DNA of 35,389 nucleotides. It comes from Planktomarina sp. (lineage in GTDB: Bacteria > Pseudomonadota > Alphaproteobacteria > Rhodobacterales > Rhodobacteraceae). The translations under genes and the position numbers were made by a program. Where the stretch lies: contig JAHDCF010000031.1 in assembly GCA_020630015.1 (NCBI GenBank), positions 1 through 35,389 of the forward strand, read 5' to 3'. Positions 1 through 8,963 of the stretch are shown here, piece after piece; position 1 is the stretch's first letter; every line of letters begins with the position of its first letter. The notes under the pieces were generated by a model. The model was not told the DNA's origin. It saw only the letters and a program-made list of their open reading frames with translations, and searched no databases.

Positions 1-3000
1 CGACAGTGTCGTCGCCCAAGGATGCAATAATTGTGTCGGTACCGGTACCCATGTTGAGCAGGTCGTTTCCAAGGCCACCATCCGCGATGTCATCTCCGCT
101 TTCGCCCATGATACTGTCATCGCCAGACCCACCTTGGATGACATCATCATTCATGCCACCTTCGATGGTGTCATTACCCTGACCACCGTCAATTGTATCG
201 TCGCCAGAATTGCCGTCGATCAAGTCGTTGCCGTTGTTACCCAGCACCGAGTCATCGCCCGCTCCTGCTTCGATCGTGTCATCGCCGCTGGCCTTGATTC
301 CATCACCCTGAATGGTGTCGTTGCCGTCACCACCAAAGATCGAGTCGTCATGGACACTGCCGTTGATGGTATCGTTACCCACACCACCGAAGATCGTATC
401 GTCATCATGGCCACCCAACAGGGTGTCATCGCCACTTTCACCATAGATCAAGTCGTTATCGGTCGCACCCCAGACATAGTCGTCGTTCATGCCACCTTCG
501 ATGGTGTCATCACCCGAACCGCCAACCAGCGTGTCATCGCCAGAGTTGCCGACAATGCTATCGTCACCGGATTGGCCCTCGACACTGTCGTCGCCTGGTC
601 CGCCAATGATCGTATCATTGCCTGCACCGCCATCGATAGTGTCATCGCCCGACTGACCGTTCAGGGTGTCATCGCCGCTTTCGCCGTTGATAACATCTGC
701 GTTGGTGCCGCCAAGGATACTGTCCTCGCCTGATCCACCGCTGATGGTGTCGTTGCCTTCGTTGCCGCGCAATGTGTCATCACCGGCTTCGCCGTCGACG
801 CTGTCATCACCTGACATGCCATTGATCACATCATTGCCAGTGCCACCGGTTACAATGTCATCGTTCAGGCCAGCTTGGATGGTATCATCACCTGATGCGC
901 CATCGATGGTGTCATCACCGCTGTTGCCCAGCAAGCTGTCGTTGTTTTGACCACCGTCGATAACATCGTTGCCTTCCTGCCCAAAGATTGTGTCTTCGCC
1001 AGAATTGCCGAACAAAGTATCGTCACCCGATTCACCATCAATGGTGTCATCGCCGGTTCCTGCAACCACACTGTCGTCACCCGCACCAGCCAAGATATTG
1101 TCGTTGTCTGATCCGTCGGTATCGCCAATCGCGTCACCATTGGTGTCTGTGTAACCATCACCCATGGTATCATCATTGGATGTACCGTGCACCGTGCCGT
1201 CAGCCGCAATCGTCGCTTCTGCAATCACATTTTCGAAGTTTGTAAATGCAAGTGTGTCACCGTTCGCAAAGAAGATCGTACCATCTTCGCTATCTTGCGC
1301 GGCACCACCCGTTGGGGCGAACTCAACCGAAGCGTCACCAGAGGCACCTGTCACGTCCAGAACGTCATTGTCGCCATCGGCAACCTGGTCATCCGCGCCA
1401 TCTTCGCCACCGTCGATCAGATCGGCTGACGCTTCATTAACGTAAACAGTGTCATCTCCGGATTGACCGCTGATTGTATCATCACCTGATCCACCATAGA
1501 TCAAATCGTTGCCATCTGCGCCTTTAATGAACTCATTTCCAGCACCGCCGAAAATTGTGTCATCACCGAAGTTGCCGTCCAACGTGTCATTACCAGTGCC
1601 ACCATAGATCAGGTCGTCCCCGCTGGTATCAATGATACGGTCTTCACCGGAATTACCGAAAACCGTGTCGTTACCCGAACCACCGTCAATGGTATCATTA
1701 TTTGCACCGCCAGTGATATTATCATCACCGCTGTCACCTTGAATGGTATCTTCTCCAGAGTTACCGGTCAGACGATCGTTTCCTTGACCACCTGTGATGC
1801 TATCGTCGCCTTGACCACCGCGAAGTGTATCTTGGGTATAGCTGGGCGAAGCAATTGCATCACCGCCACCGATCAATACGTCATTGCCCGCACCGCCCGT
1901 GGCATCATCTTGACCAGCGTCACCATAGACTGTGTCGTCACCAGAACCGCCATAATGCCAATCTTTCGCACCGGTCCCACCGTAAAGAACATCGTCACCT
2001 TGATCCCCATAAAGGGTGTCTACGTTACCGCTAGCTTCGATTGTGTCGTTGCCAGAACCGCCATAAAGAAGGTCGTATCCATTGTTACCCGACCCTTCGA
2101 TGATGGAGTCATCGCCCGAACCGCCGTAAACTGTGTCAGAGAAATTGCCGCCATCTAGTGAGTCATCACCAGCGCCACCATAGATCAAATCTTGACCACC
2201 GAAGGCACCGTCGATGGTGTCATTACCGCCATCGCCATACAGAGTATCATTTGTGCCAAATGATCCGCCACCTGCATCACCTCCAAAAATGGAGTCATCA
2301 CCAGACCCACCGTATGCAAGGTCATTGCCGCCTTCGGTATTGATCGTATCATTGCCTCCAGCACCCAGAATAATATCATCTGTGTCAGCAATGATGTCAC
2401 CATTTCCGTTGGTTGTCTGACCTGCATCATCATAACCATCGGACATATCTTCGCCGGCAGATTCACCATGCACCGTGCCGTCTGGTGAGTTACCTGTCAC
2501 GACTGATTCAATCTCTGAGAACAAGATGGTATCGCCGTTTGCCAGTGTAACTGTACCAGCTTCATTATTGCCACCTGCGTAGGCCACAACTGCATCGCCA
2601 GACAACTGGCTCAGGTCCAAAACATCAATGTCGGTGTCGCCGGTATCTTCGCCGCCAACGATGGTATCATTCCCTACAGAAGCAATGATTGTGTCAGACC
2701 CTTGAGAGCCCAAAATGGAGTCGTTTCCAGCACCACCAAACAATGAGTCATCGCCTGAGTTACCATCAAGGTAATCATTTCCGACGCCGCCATAGATTTC
2801 GTCAGCTGCACCGCCGCCCGGGCTCTTCGGGTTATCGCCAAAGATGGTGTCATCGCCGGATTGTCCCAGAAGACTGTCAGACCCTTCGCCACCCCAAATG
2901 GAGTCGTTGTTCCGACCACCTTCCACAGTGTCATCTGCAAGTTCACCCAAAAGATTATCGTCGCCTGAACCACCATAGACGATGTCATTTCCATCGCCTG

Positions 3001-5824
3001 CGTTGGAGAAATCAGCGCCAGTACCGCCGAAAATGGTGTCGAGACCATCGCCCCCTTGGACATTGTCAACACCCGCGCCGCCATAAACAAGGTCGTCACC
3101 AGAGTTGCCAACAGCGAGGTCGTTTCCGCTGTCGCCAAAAACGGTATCCGCACCGGCGCCACCTTCCATGCGGTCGTTGTCACCACCACCATACAGCAGG
3201 TCGCTTTGCGCACCGCCGTAAATGCTGTCGTCGCCTGCATCACCGCGAAGGGTGTCATCGCCGCTTTCACCATAGATTGCATCGTCATTGGCAAAGCCGC
3301 GAACCGTATCAGCGCCCGTACCGGCATAGACCAAATCTTCGCCGCTGTCGGCGTTTATGGTATCCGCACCAGTGCCACCATAAAGGCTGTCGTCACCGTA
3401 GCCGCCGTCGACATAGTCGCTAAAGGTACCACCATAAACGACGTCATCACCAGTTTCACCATAAACGGTGTCTGTGCCGCTGCCACCGTCGACAATATCA
3501 TTGCCTTCGCCACCGTACAAAGAGTCTGCGTCGTTTTCGCCTTCGATGGTGTCATCACCATCACCACCGTACTGAAGGTCATTCCCTGTCCAACCGCGGA
3601 TCAGGTCATTGCCACTTCCACCATAGGCCAAGTCGGCTTCAGTACCTGAAAAAATGCGATCATTGCCTTCACCGCCAAAGGCAGAGTCGTCACCCGCATG
3701 TTGTGCAATCAGGTCATCGCCGGAACCACCATAGGACAACTGATTACCGGTTTCGATGCCAACACCCAAGGTATCGTTACCTTGGCCACCATACAGGGTT
3801 TCATTCCCCATACCTTCAATAGTACTCGATGTGGCCGTTGATGTTAGGTTCACATTGTCATCACCGGAACCTGCATAAATCAAATCATTGCCGTGAACGC
3901 CGTTAATGGTGTCATTTCCACCATAGGCCAAAATGGTATCCATCGGTGAATCAGATTCCCCACCTACGATATCTCCATTTCCACCGTTTACGGAGTCATT
4001 GAAGTTATAGTTGATTGAATCTGCACCATTCGTTCCATGCACAGTCCCGTCAGGACCAGCAGGCAGCCCAAGGATCTGTTCAATATTTGAAAAGACCATG
4101 CTTGCGCCATTGTTAAAATACACCGTTCCGTCTTCGGTGTCATTTGCATCATAATCAACGTTGGCAATATCACCATTATGGGTTGAAAGATCCAAGATAT
4201 CCCAGTCACCGTCGGCAATGCTGTCATCTGCACCATCTTCTCCACCATCAACGGTGATATTGGAAATTTTGGCCGGTATAATGGTGTCATCTTCAGTTCC
4301 GCCAAACACGACTTGCGTACCATTTGTGCGAATTTCGTCGTTGCCAGAGTCGCCATAGAGTGTTGCGTTGCTACCGGAGGTGCCATCCACCAAATCATCA
4401 CCGGATCCACCATATGCGATGTCATTGACATCTGTACCTGCAAGGATCGTATCATTGCCCGCGTCGCCATACATTGTGTCGGTGCCACCGTCACCACGGA
4501 TACAATCATCACCGATGCCACCGTAAACCAAATCGTCGCCAAATTCAGCGTCAATTGTATCATTGCCACCTGCACCCAATATGATGTCATCGCCAGAGGT
4601 GATCATATCACCATTTTGATCATTATCCTGAAGCCCATCATCATAGCCAAGTTCCATCAACTCAGCAGTATCTTCACCATGCACAGTGCCATCTGGGGTC
4701 GGCGCTAATGTCACGCCGCCTTGCACGCTTTCAAAGTTCATAAATTCAACTGTTTCACCGGTGCTGAATGTAACAGTTCCGTTTTCACCATCGTTCGGAT
4801 CAAACGCTATGGTCGGCGACAAAGCATCCACCAACCCTGGGTGGAATGTCAAAACGTCGTTGTCGCCATCTGCAATGCTGTCATCTGGACCGTCTTCGCC
4901 GCCATCCAAGAAGGCAACTTCAGATTTCATGAACACGGTGTCGTCACCGAACCCGCCATAAAAGCTATCCACATCAGTGGTGCCCGCTTCACCGATCACC
5001 ATGTAATCATCACCGGATCCACCATAGGCAATATCATTACCAGTATTACCCCCTAGGGTATCATTTCCGGATCCGCCGTATTGAATATCATCGCCACTGC
5101 CGGTGAAGCCAAAATTATCATCGCCTGAACCGCCATAGATGATATCATTTCCACCGCCATCGAAAATTGTGTCGTTTCCAGCAAGGCCCAAAATGATGTC
5201 GTCATTGCCGTCCGCGCCGTCAATGATATCACCATTAGAGTCGGTGTAGGTCACGGTCATATTATCATCACCGCTTGTCCCATGCACTGTGCCATCTGGT
5301 GAACCCGAACTAAACGGTGCAGCGTTCATGTTCCCTTTGAAATTTACGGAAGCAACAGTGTAAGTTACGTTCGGCGTAAGGGGTTGGTCGAACACCCAAA
5401 AATAGTTAGTTCCAAAATTGCCAACACCATCCAACGCATCGAATGTTCCATCGCCATTATCAATCGCGATTTGTTTGGCAACAACCGAGCTGCCGTCGGA
5501 TCCTGTCAAAACAACAGTACTAAACGAAGCAATGTCTTTGCCATCTGCAAAGTTAGAAGCTGAAAAATTTGTTACAATCTCGTTGCTGTCCAAAGATTGC
5601 CCTGGAAGGCTTTGCGATGGATCTGTTGCCGCTGTATCTTCAAGAACGTTGTCGTCATCTGTCCACGTAAGGGTATCAGCGGGCATCGTTGCCGTATTGA
5701 ACACGAAGCTTTCACCCAACCAGTCATGCGTGTTGTAGTTACCATTGGCATCGGTTGTTCCGCCATTCCCAATCGGAAAGCCCAAGTCGTTTTGATCGTA
5801 TACGGTTGCTGTGAAAGTCGCCAT
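1..5824 (-). CDS. Giant modular RTX (hemolysin-type calcium-binding) protein, C-terminus beyond window
   Basis: The reverse strand is open from the start to the window edge, giving 1941 residues without the C-terminus. Residues 1-175 form a non-repetitive N-terminal domain with no Sec signal. The rest is dense in GGxGxD-type nonapeptides, which in this family fold into calcium-binding beta-rolls of proteins exported by type I secretion. Five cassettes each open with a DGTVHG motif (His near residues 181, 382, 596, 1119 and 1546). Cassettes 2-5 are preceded by a linker with GGED, a DxDVLD-like stretch, G-T-V/I-x-F and a final F-x-N/E-I/F-E motif. Similar linkers occur in roseobacter RTX proteins that end in a Hint domain, so such an end outside the window is possible but unseen. 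AAGGA lies 9 bases before ATG 5824; ATG 5830 (two codons earlier) is only 3 bases away, so 5824 is preferred. Function may be S-layer, adhesin or other extracellular matrix; RTX identity is firm. Confidence 0.93.
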   Translation of the reverse strand, partial: MATFTATVYDQNDLGFPIGNGGTTDANGNYNTHDWLGESFVFNTATMPADTLTWTDDDNVLEDTAATDPSQSLPGQSLDSNEIVTNFSASNFADGKDIASFSTVVLTGSDGSSVVAKQIAIDNGDGTFDALDGVGNFGTNYFWVFDQPLTPNVTYTVASVNFKGNMNAAPFSSGSPDGTVHGTSGDDNMTVTYTDSNGDIIDGADGNDDIILGLAGNDTIFDGGGNDIIYGGSGDDNFGFTGSGDDIQYGGSGNDTLGGNTGNDIAYGGSGDDYMVIGEAGTTDVDSFYGGFGDDTVFMKSEVAFLDGGEDGPDDSIADGDNDVLTFHPGLVDALSPTIAFDPNDGENGTVTFSTGETVEFMNFESVQGGVTLAPTPDGTVHGEDTAELMELGYDDGLQDNDQNGDMITSGDDIILGAGGNDTIDAEFGDDLVYGGIGDDCIRGDGGTDTMYGDAGNDTILAGTDVNDIAYGGSGDDLVDGTSGSNATLYGDSGNDEIRTNGTQVVFGGTEDDTIIPAKISNITVDGGEDGADDSIADGDWDILDLSTHNGDIANVDYDANDTEDGTVYFNNGASMVFSNIEQILGLPAGPDGTVHGTNGADSINYNFNDSVNGGNGDIVGGESDSPMDTILAYGGNDTINGVHGNDLIYAGSGDDNVNLTSTATSSTIEGMGNETLYGGQGNDTLGVGIETGNQLSYGGSGDDLIAQHAGDDSAFGGEGNDRIFSGTEADLAYGGSGNDLIRGWTGNDLQYGGDGDDTIEGENDADSLYGGEGNDIVDGGSGTDTVYGETGDDVVYGGTFSDYVDGGYGDDSLYGGTGADTINADSGEDLVYAGTGADTVRGFANDDAIYGESGDDTLRGDAGDDSIYGGAQSDLLYGGGDNDRMEGGAGADTVFGDSGNDLAVGNSGDDLVYGGAGVDNVQGGDGLDTIFGGTGADFSNAGDGNDIVYGGSGDDNLLGELADDTVEGGRNNDSIWGGEGSDSLLGQSGDDTIFGDNPKSPGGGAADEIYGGVGNDYLDGNSGDDSLFGGAGNDSILGSQGSDTIIASVGNDTIVGGEDTGDTDIDVLDLSQLSGDAVVAYAGGNNEAGTVTLANGDTILFSEIESVVTGNSPDGTVHGESAGEDMSDGYDDAGQTTNGNGDIIADTDDIILGAGGNDTINTEGGNDLAYGGSGDDSIFGGDAGGGSFGTNDTLYGDGGNDTIDGAFGGQDLIYGGAGDDSLDGGNFSDTVYGGSGDDSIIEGSGNNGYDLLYGGSGNDTIEASGNVDTLYGDQGDDVLYGGTGAKDWHYGGSGDDTVYGDAGQDDATGGAGNDVLIGGGDAIASPSYTQDTLRGGQGDDSITGGQGNDRLTGNSGEDTIQGDSGDDNITGGANNDTIDGGSGNDTVFGNSGEDRIIDTSGDDLIYGGTGNDTLDGNFGDDTIFGGAGNEFIKGADGNDLIYGGSGDDTISGQSGDDTVYVNEASADLIDGGEDGADDQVADGDNDVLDVTGASGDASVEFAPTGGAAQDSEDGTIFFANGDTLAFTNFENVIAEATIAADGTVHGTSNDDTMGDGYTDTNGDAIGDTDGSDNDNILAGAGDDSVVAGTGDDTIDGESGDDTLFGNSGEDTIFGQEGNDVIDGGQNNDSLLGNSGDDTIDGASGDDTIQAGLNDDIVTGGTGNDVINGMSGDDSVDGEAGDDTLRGNEGNDTISGGSGEDSILGGTNADVINGESGDDTLNGQSGDDTIDGGAGNDTIIGGPGDDSVEGQSGDDSIVGNSGDDTLVGGSGDDTIEGGMNDDYVWGATDNDLIYGESGDDTLLGGHDDDTIFGGVGNDTINGSVHDDSIFGGDGNDTIQGDGIKASGDDTIEAGAGDDSVLGNNGNDLIDGNSGDDTIDGGQGNDTIEGGMNDDVIQGGSGDDSIMGESGDDIADGGLGNDLLNMGTGTDTIIASLGDDTV

Positions 5825-5845
5825 GGTCATCTTTCCTTTTCTTTA

Positions 5846-5895
5846 CGCCGCTTCTTCAGGCGAAGTATTTTGTTGTCCTGCCTGCCTGAGCGGCG
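5846..5895 (-). promoter_or_regulatory. Stem-loop in the leader of the RTX gene
   Basis: An inverted repeat pairs 5846-5852 plus 5856-5861 with 5884-5895 (CGCCGCT/TCAGGC against GCCTGAGCGGCG), leaving a three-base bulge and a loop of 22 bases. On the mRNA it ends just 7 bases before the AAGG of the Shine-Dalgarno sequence. No U-tract follows, so it is not a terminator. A role in mRNA stability or translation is inference. Confidence 0.4.
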
Positions 5896-6339
5896 AAGCG
5901 AATTGATGATTGGGTATCTGCGTTCCAGACGCCCAAATTAGAGTTCGTTACCTTGCGTTGGGTGTAGAAAATCGAACAAGCTGTTTCAGTTTGGTCACCA
6001 AACTTCATGTGCATCTTCCTCTCAACTTTTCGCCTACTGGCTTCTCCCACACATCCGACGCAACGCCGGAAAACCCCAATCTTGCTTCAAAACTACACAG
6101 ATTACGCGAATCGCAATTCGGGCTTTGGATACACGAATGGCATGCAATGGGTTTTTGGGTCAAACAAAAAAACAACTTAAAATACCATTTTTCGGAATTA
6201 AGGCAAAATATTGGCGAAATGCGCGGAACCTCGCCCATTTCTTGCCACAGTCTAGGCGGATATCCGCCTTTTTCCTTTGGAAACAGTTTGTTTTGCCACA
6301 TTTAGCACCAAATCTCTCGTTCCGACCAATCATATACGT

Positions 6340-6367
6340 TTGAGAAATTTTTGTACTTTTGTATAGA
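6340..6367 (+). promoter_or_regulatory. Candidate sigma-70-type promoter pointing rightward
   Basis: TTGAGA at 6340-6345 and TATAGA at 6362-6367 are 16 bp apart in an AT-rich stretch. It points toward the 3' end of the IclR-type gene, where no clear plus-strand gene is found. Found by eye only. Confidence 0.3.
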
Positions 6368-6391
6368 TTACCCTAAGTCAATTAGAGCAAT

Positions 6392-6408
6392 ATTCCATTA
6401 TTTGGAAT
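6392..6408. promoter_or_regulatory. Perfect palindrome, candidate operator
   Basis: ATTCCA and TGGAAT flank a 5-base spacer, 25 bases downstream of the candidate -10 box. The position suits a repressor site over a transcription start. IclR-type regulators bind short palindromes, but the half-site order here is opposite to the published E. coli IclR consensus, so assignment to the adjacent regulator is a guess. Confidence 0.3.
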
Positions 6409-6433
6409 TTTAATAAGGTGAGGAGGAGAGTTC

Positions 6434-6670
6434 TTGCCGAGGGCGAAACTACTTCAGGTTGTTTTTGAGGGTGAGGCTAGCTCTAAGCGTGTTCGCAGAG
6501 AACTCAGGTATTTACGCTTTGGATGCTCAGGCGTGCGGGTATTGCGGGAAGATTTCCAGACTGCAGTTCTTCTGCCACTCTATTCACGACGTCCAAACGT
6601 GGCTGATTGGTCAACGCAGATGCAACGCGCAAGGCACCAGAAAAGCTGCCGAAGCCATTTAAAGGGATGA
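6434..6670 (+). CDS. Possible small ORF (78 aa) with strong Shine-Dalgarno, overlapping the IclR gene antisense
   Basis: AGGAGG at 6421-6426 lies 7 bases before a TTG codon opening a 78-residue basic, Arg-rich frame. A promoter-like pair and a palindrome sit just upstream. Against it, two thirds of the frame is antisense to the IclR-type coding sequence, the start is TTG, and no domain is recognised. It may be a remnant of a deleted target gene whose control region survived. Confidence 0.15.
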   Translation: MPRAKLLQVVFEGEASSKRVRRELRYLRFGCSGVRVLREDFQTAVLLPLYSRRPNVADWSTQMQRARHQKSCRSHLKG

Positions 6671-7253
6671 TGACGCCATTATTTTTTAGATCTTCATCAA
6701 ACCCCTGGGCACCGATCGCGCGGATTTTCGAGTTAATCTCACCATTTTTGATGGCTTCCACCTGTTGCGGTTCAGCCTGATCCATCGCGGTTTTTAAAAC
6801 CATCATTCGCATTCGCGGATCTTCCGCGGCCAGCGCAACAAATGTAAACGCGCTGTCAAAGAAATCATTGGAATCATCGATCCGCTTTCGGCGGGTGCTT
6901 TCAACGACGCGCGGTACAATCAGATCTTCCAGTACCGCAATGTCAAAATGAACCTTTTGTTCTTTCGCAATCGTTTTCAATATCGGAAGAAGCGTATCAA
7001 CTTCGTCATAAGTCTTATTTGCACGCCTCAACTTTCCAACAAATCCGGCTGTTACGGCAAATGCACCTGTCCCCATTTGAGGGCGGATCCAAGATCGTTC
7101 TTCCAAAACTTTTAAAGCCCGAAACACAGCTGTGCGAGAAATTCCCGTCTTTTCTGTCACTTCGTCGAGCGTGATCGGACCGTGTTCTGCGACCGTTTCA
7201 AGGATCAACAAAATGCGAAAAAATCCGCGATTGGTATCTTGCGTCGCCGCCAC
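6504..7253 (-). CDS. IclR-family transcriptional regulator
   Basis: A 249-residue protein with an N-terminal winged helix-turn-helix (about residues 10-65), including the helix pair around TLDEVTEKTGISRTAVFRAL, followed by a roughly 170-residue effector-binding domain as in IclR proteins, which dimerise and bind small carboxylate or aromatic ligands. Length fits the family (240-270). The start is GTG 7253 with AGG six bases upstream; the only nearby upstream ATG runs into a stop. The gene is divergent from gpmI and its control region contains an inverted repeat at 7284-7301. No catabolic genes are next to it, so its target is unknown. Confidence 0.85.
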   Translation of the reverse strand: MAATQDTNRGFFRILLILETVAEHGPITLDEVTEKTGISRTAVFRALKVLEERSWIRPQMGTGAFAVTAGFVGKLRRANKTYDEVDTLLPILKTIAKEQKVHFDIAVLEDLIVPRVVESTRRKRIDDSNDFFDSAFTFVALAAEDPRMRMMVLKTAMDQAEPQQVEAIKNGEINSKIRAIGAQGFDEDLKNNGVIIPLNGFGSFSGALRVASALTNQPRLDVVNRVAEELQSGNLPAIPARLSIQSVNT

Positions 7254-7283
7254 GTGTCACCTGCCCCTGGTGTCGTTCATGCT

Positions 7284-7301
7284 CTCCAATTGGATTTGGA
7301 G
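7284..7301. promoter_or_regulatory. Inverted repeat in the IclR/gpmI divergent region
   Basis: CTCCAA and TTGGAG are separated by 6 bases and contain an inner CCAATTGG palindrome. It lies 30-50 bp upstream of the IclR-type start codon, a normal place for an autoregulatory operator. Assignment is inference from position and symmetry. Confidence 0.3.
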
Positions 7302-7451
7302 TATTTAATTTGGTCTTGGTTAATTCTAATTACGCATGAAAAGTGGCAAAAACTGGGCCACAAATGGTCATATTTCAGAAATGTTGATGTTTCATCAAAA
7401 TATTGTGGTTTATTTGAACACAGACGCTAAACCCAACCCAAGGAGATGGTA

Positions 7452-8963
7452 ATGAGAAAACCCGTGGTTTTGTGCATCCTTGATGGTTGGGGCATTTCAA
7501 ATGTCGAAACCGGAAATGCGCCCTTATTGGCCAGAACCCCGAATTTTGACCAGCTATTGGAAACATGTCCAAACGCCACTTTGGTCACACATGGTCCGGA
7601 TGTGGGATTACCAGAAGGTCAAATGGGAAATTCCGAGGTTGGTCATACGAATATCGGCGCAGGTCGTATTGTGCCGATGGACCTTGGCATCATAGACGCC
7701 GCTGTTGCAGATCATTCGTTCGCATCGCAAGAACCCATAATATCCTTTTCCTCCCGGCTTAAGTCACAAGGTGGCAAGGCACACTTAATCGGTATCATTT
7801 CCGACGGGGGCGTTCACGGTCAACTCACCCATATGATTGCAGCGGCCAAAACTTTCGCAGATCAGAACATTGAAACAGTCATTCACGCCATCACAGATGG
7901 GCGCGACGTTGCACCTGTTTCAGCGCTTAGCTTTCTGGAAGATCTACAATTACAACTGCCACCGAATGTAAAAATAGCAACCATAAGCGGTCGCTATTTC
8001 GCATTGGATCGCGACAATCGTTGGGATCGAGTGCAAAAAGCATTCGATGTTATGGTTCACGCCAAAGGACCAAAGACAAGCACAGCCTCAGCGGCAATCA
8101 AAAATGCTTATGACATTGAGGTAATTGATGAATTTATCCCACCCTGCGTCATTGGTGGATATAATGGCATGTCTCAAAACGATGGGATATTTTGCCTAAA
8201 CTTCCGCGCGGATCGCGCGCGTGAGATTATGGCGGCCATCGCTGAGCCGAATTTTGATGCATTTGAAACAGGTGTCCGCCCAGAATTCAAAAATGTCTTG
8301 GGGATGGTAAGTTATTCCGAAGCACATGACACTTTTATGGGGATCGCATTTCCCAAGCGGGATCTTGTGAACACACTTGGTGAATGGGTTGCCAAACATG
8401 GGAAATCGCAATTTCGTTTGGCAGAAACCGAAAAATATCCTCACGTGACATTTTTCCTCAATGGCGGACAAGAGGTTCCTGCCGAAGGTGAAGATCGTTT
8501 CATGCCACCTTCGCCAAAGGTTGCCACCTATGATTTGCAACCACAAATGTCTGCCCCAGAAGTGACCGAAAAATTCATTGCGGCAATCGAAAAAGGGTAT
8601 GATTTGATCGTCACCAATTATGCCAATCCCGATATGGTGGGTCATACCGGCGATCTTAGCGCCGCCATCAAAGCGTGTGAGGCTGTAGACACAGGATTGG
8701 GGCGTATCATCAAGGCCTTAGAAGCGGCTGGTGGGGCAATGATCGTGACTGCGGATCACGGGAACTGCGAGGTTATGATCGATCCCGAAACTGGAGATCC
8801 CCATACAGCGCACACCACCAATTTGGTGCCGGTTATTTTGGTGAATGGTCCTGGTGGAAAAACACTTTCTTCTGGTCGGTTGGCCGATCTGGCCCCCACC
8901 CTTCTGGAATTGATGGAAATGCCACAACCCAATGAAATGACTGGGAAAAGTTTGATCTTATGA
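7452..8963 (+). CDS. gpmI: 2,3-bisphosphoglycerate-independent phosphoglycerate mutase
   Basis: This cytoplasmic enzyme interconverts 3- and 2-phosphoglycerate in glycolysis and gluconeogenesis, using two manganese ions and a phosphoserine intermediate. The 503-residue length is typical. Visible motifs are the N-terminal metal site LCILDGWG, the catalytic serine in GNSEVGHTNIGAGR, DGRDVAP, SGRYFALDRDNRWDR, NFRADRARE, PDMVGHTG and the C-terminal metal site TADHGNCE with an AHTTN loop. AAGGAG touches an ATG at 7446, too close to work, and lies 6 bases before ATG 7452, so 7452 is chosen. It heads a run of closely packed genes. 3-Phosphoglycerate is also the substrate of SerA, encoded about 8 kb away. 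Confidence 0.96.
   Translation: MRKPVVLCILDGWGISNVETGNAPLLARTPNFDQLLETCPNATLVTHGPDVGLPEGQMGNSEVGHTNIGAGRIVPMDLGIIDAAVADHSFASQEPIISFSSRLKSQGGKAHLIGIISDGGVHGQLTHMIAAAKTFADQNIETVIHAITDGRDVAPVSALSFLEDLQLQLPPNVKIATISGRYFALDRDNRWDRVQKAFDVMVHAKGPKTSTASAAIKNAYDIEVIDEFIPPCVIGGYNGMSQNDGIFCLNFRADRAREIMAAIAEPNFDAFETGVRPEFKNVLGMVSYSEAHDTFMGIAFPKRDLVNTLGEWVAKHGKSQFRLAETEKYPHVTFFLNGGQEVPAEGEDRFMPPSPKVATYDLQPQMSAPEVTEKFIAAIEKGYDLIVTNYANPDMVGHTGDLSAAIKACEAVDTGLGRIIKALEAAGGAMIVTADHGNCEVMIDPETGDPHTAHTTNLVPVILVNGPGGKTLSSGRLADLAPTLLELMEMPQPNEMTGKSLIL

Larger units (their letters stand above)
5896..6503. other. Intergenic region, 608 bp, with no convincing gene
   Basis: This gap separates the RTX gene from the 3' end of the IclR-type gene. 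Short reading frames exist on both strands (for example 6005-6301 minus and 5910-6305 plus), but none has a recognisable domain or a good ribosome binding site. The right third (6301-6420) is AT-rich and carries a promoter-like pair, a palindrome and a strong Shine-Dalgarno sequence, listed separately. The RTX promoter should lie in the left part but I could not place it. Confidence 0.6.

Noticed and set aside
134-3649. Long plus-strand frames such as 134-733, 2689-3423 and 3056-3649.
   Set aside because: They are antisense shadows of the RTX repeat; periodic glycine and aspartate codons leave the opposite strand open, and the translations are low-complexity.
1-5300. Regularly spaced short repeats that look like a CRISPR array or tandem repeat.
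   Set aside because: They code the nonapeptide RTX motif in one frame, vary at wobble positions, and have no constant-length spacers.
6005-6301. Minus-strand 98-residue frame in the gap upstream of the RTX gene.
   Set aside because: No Shine-Dalgarno, Trp/Cys/Pro-rich composition, and no domain; it overlaps an equally unsupported frame on the other strand.
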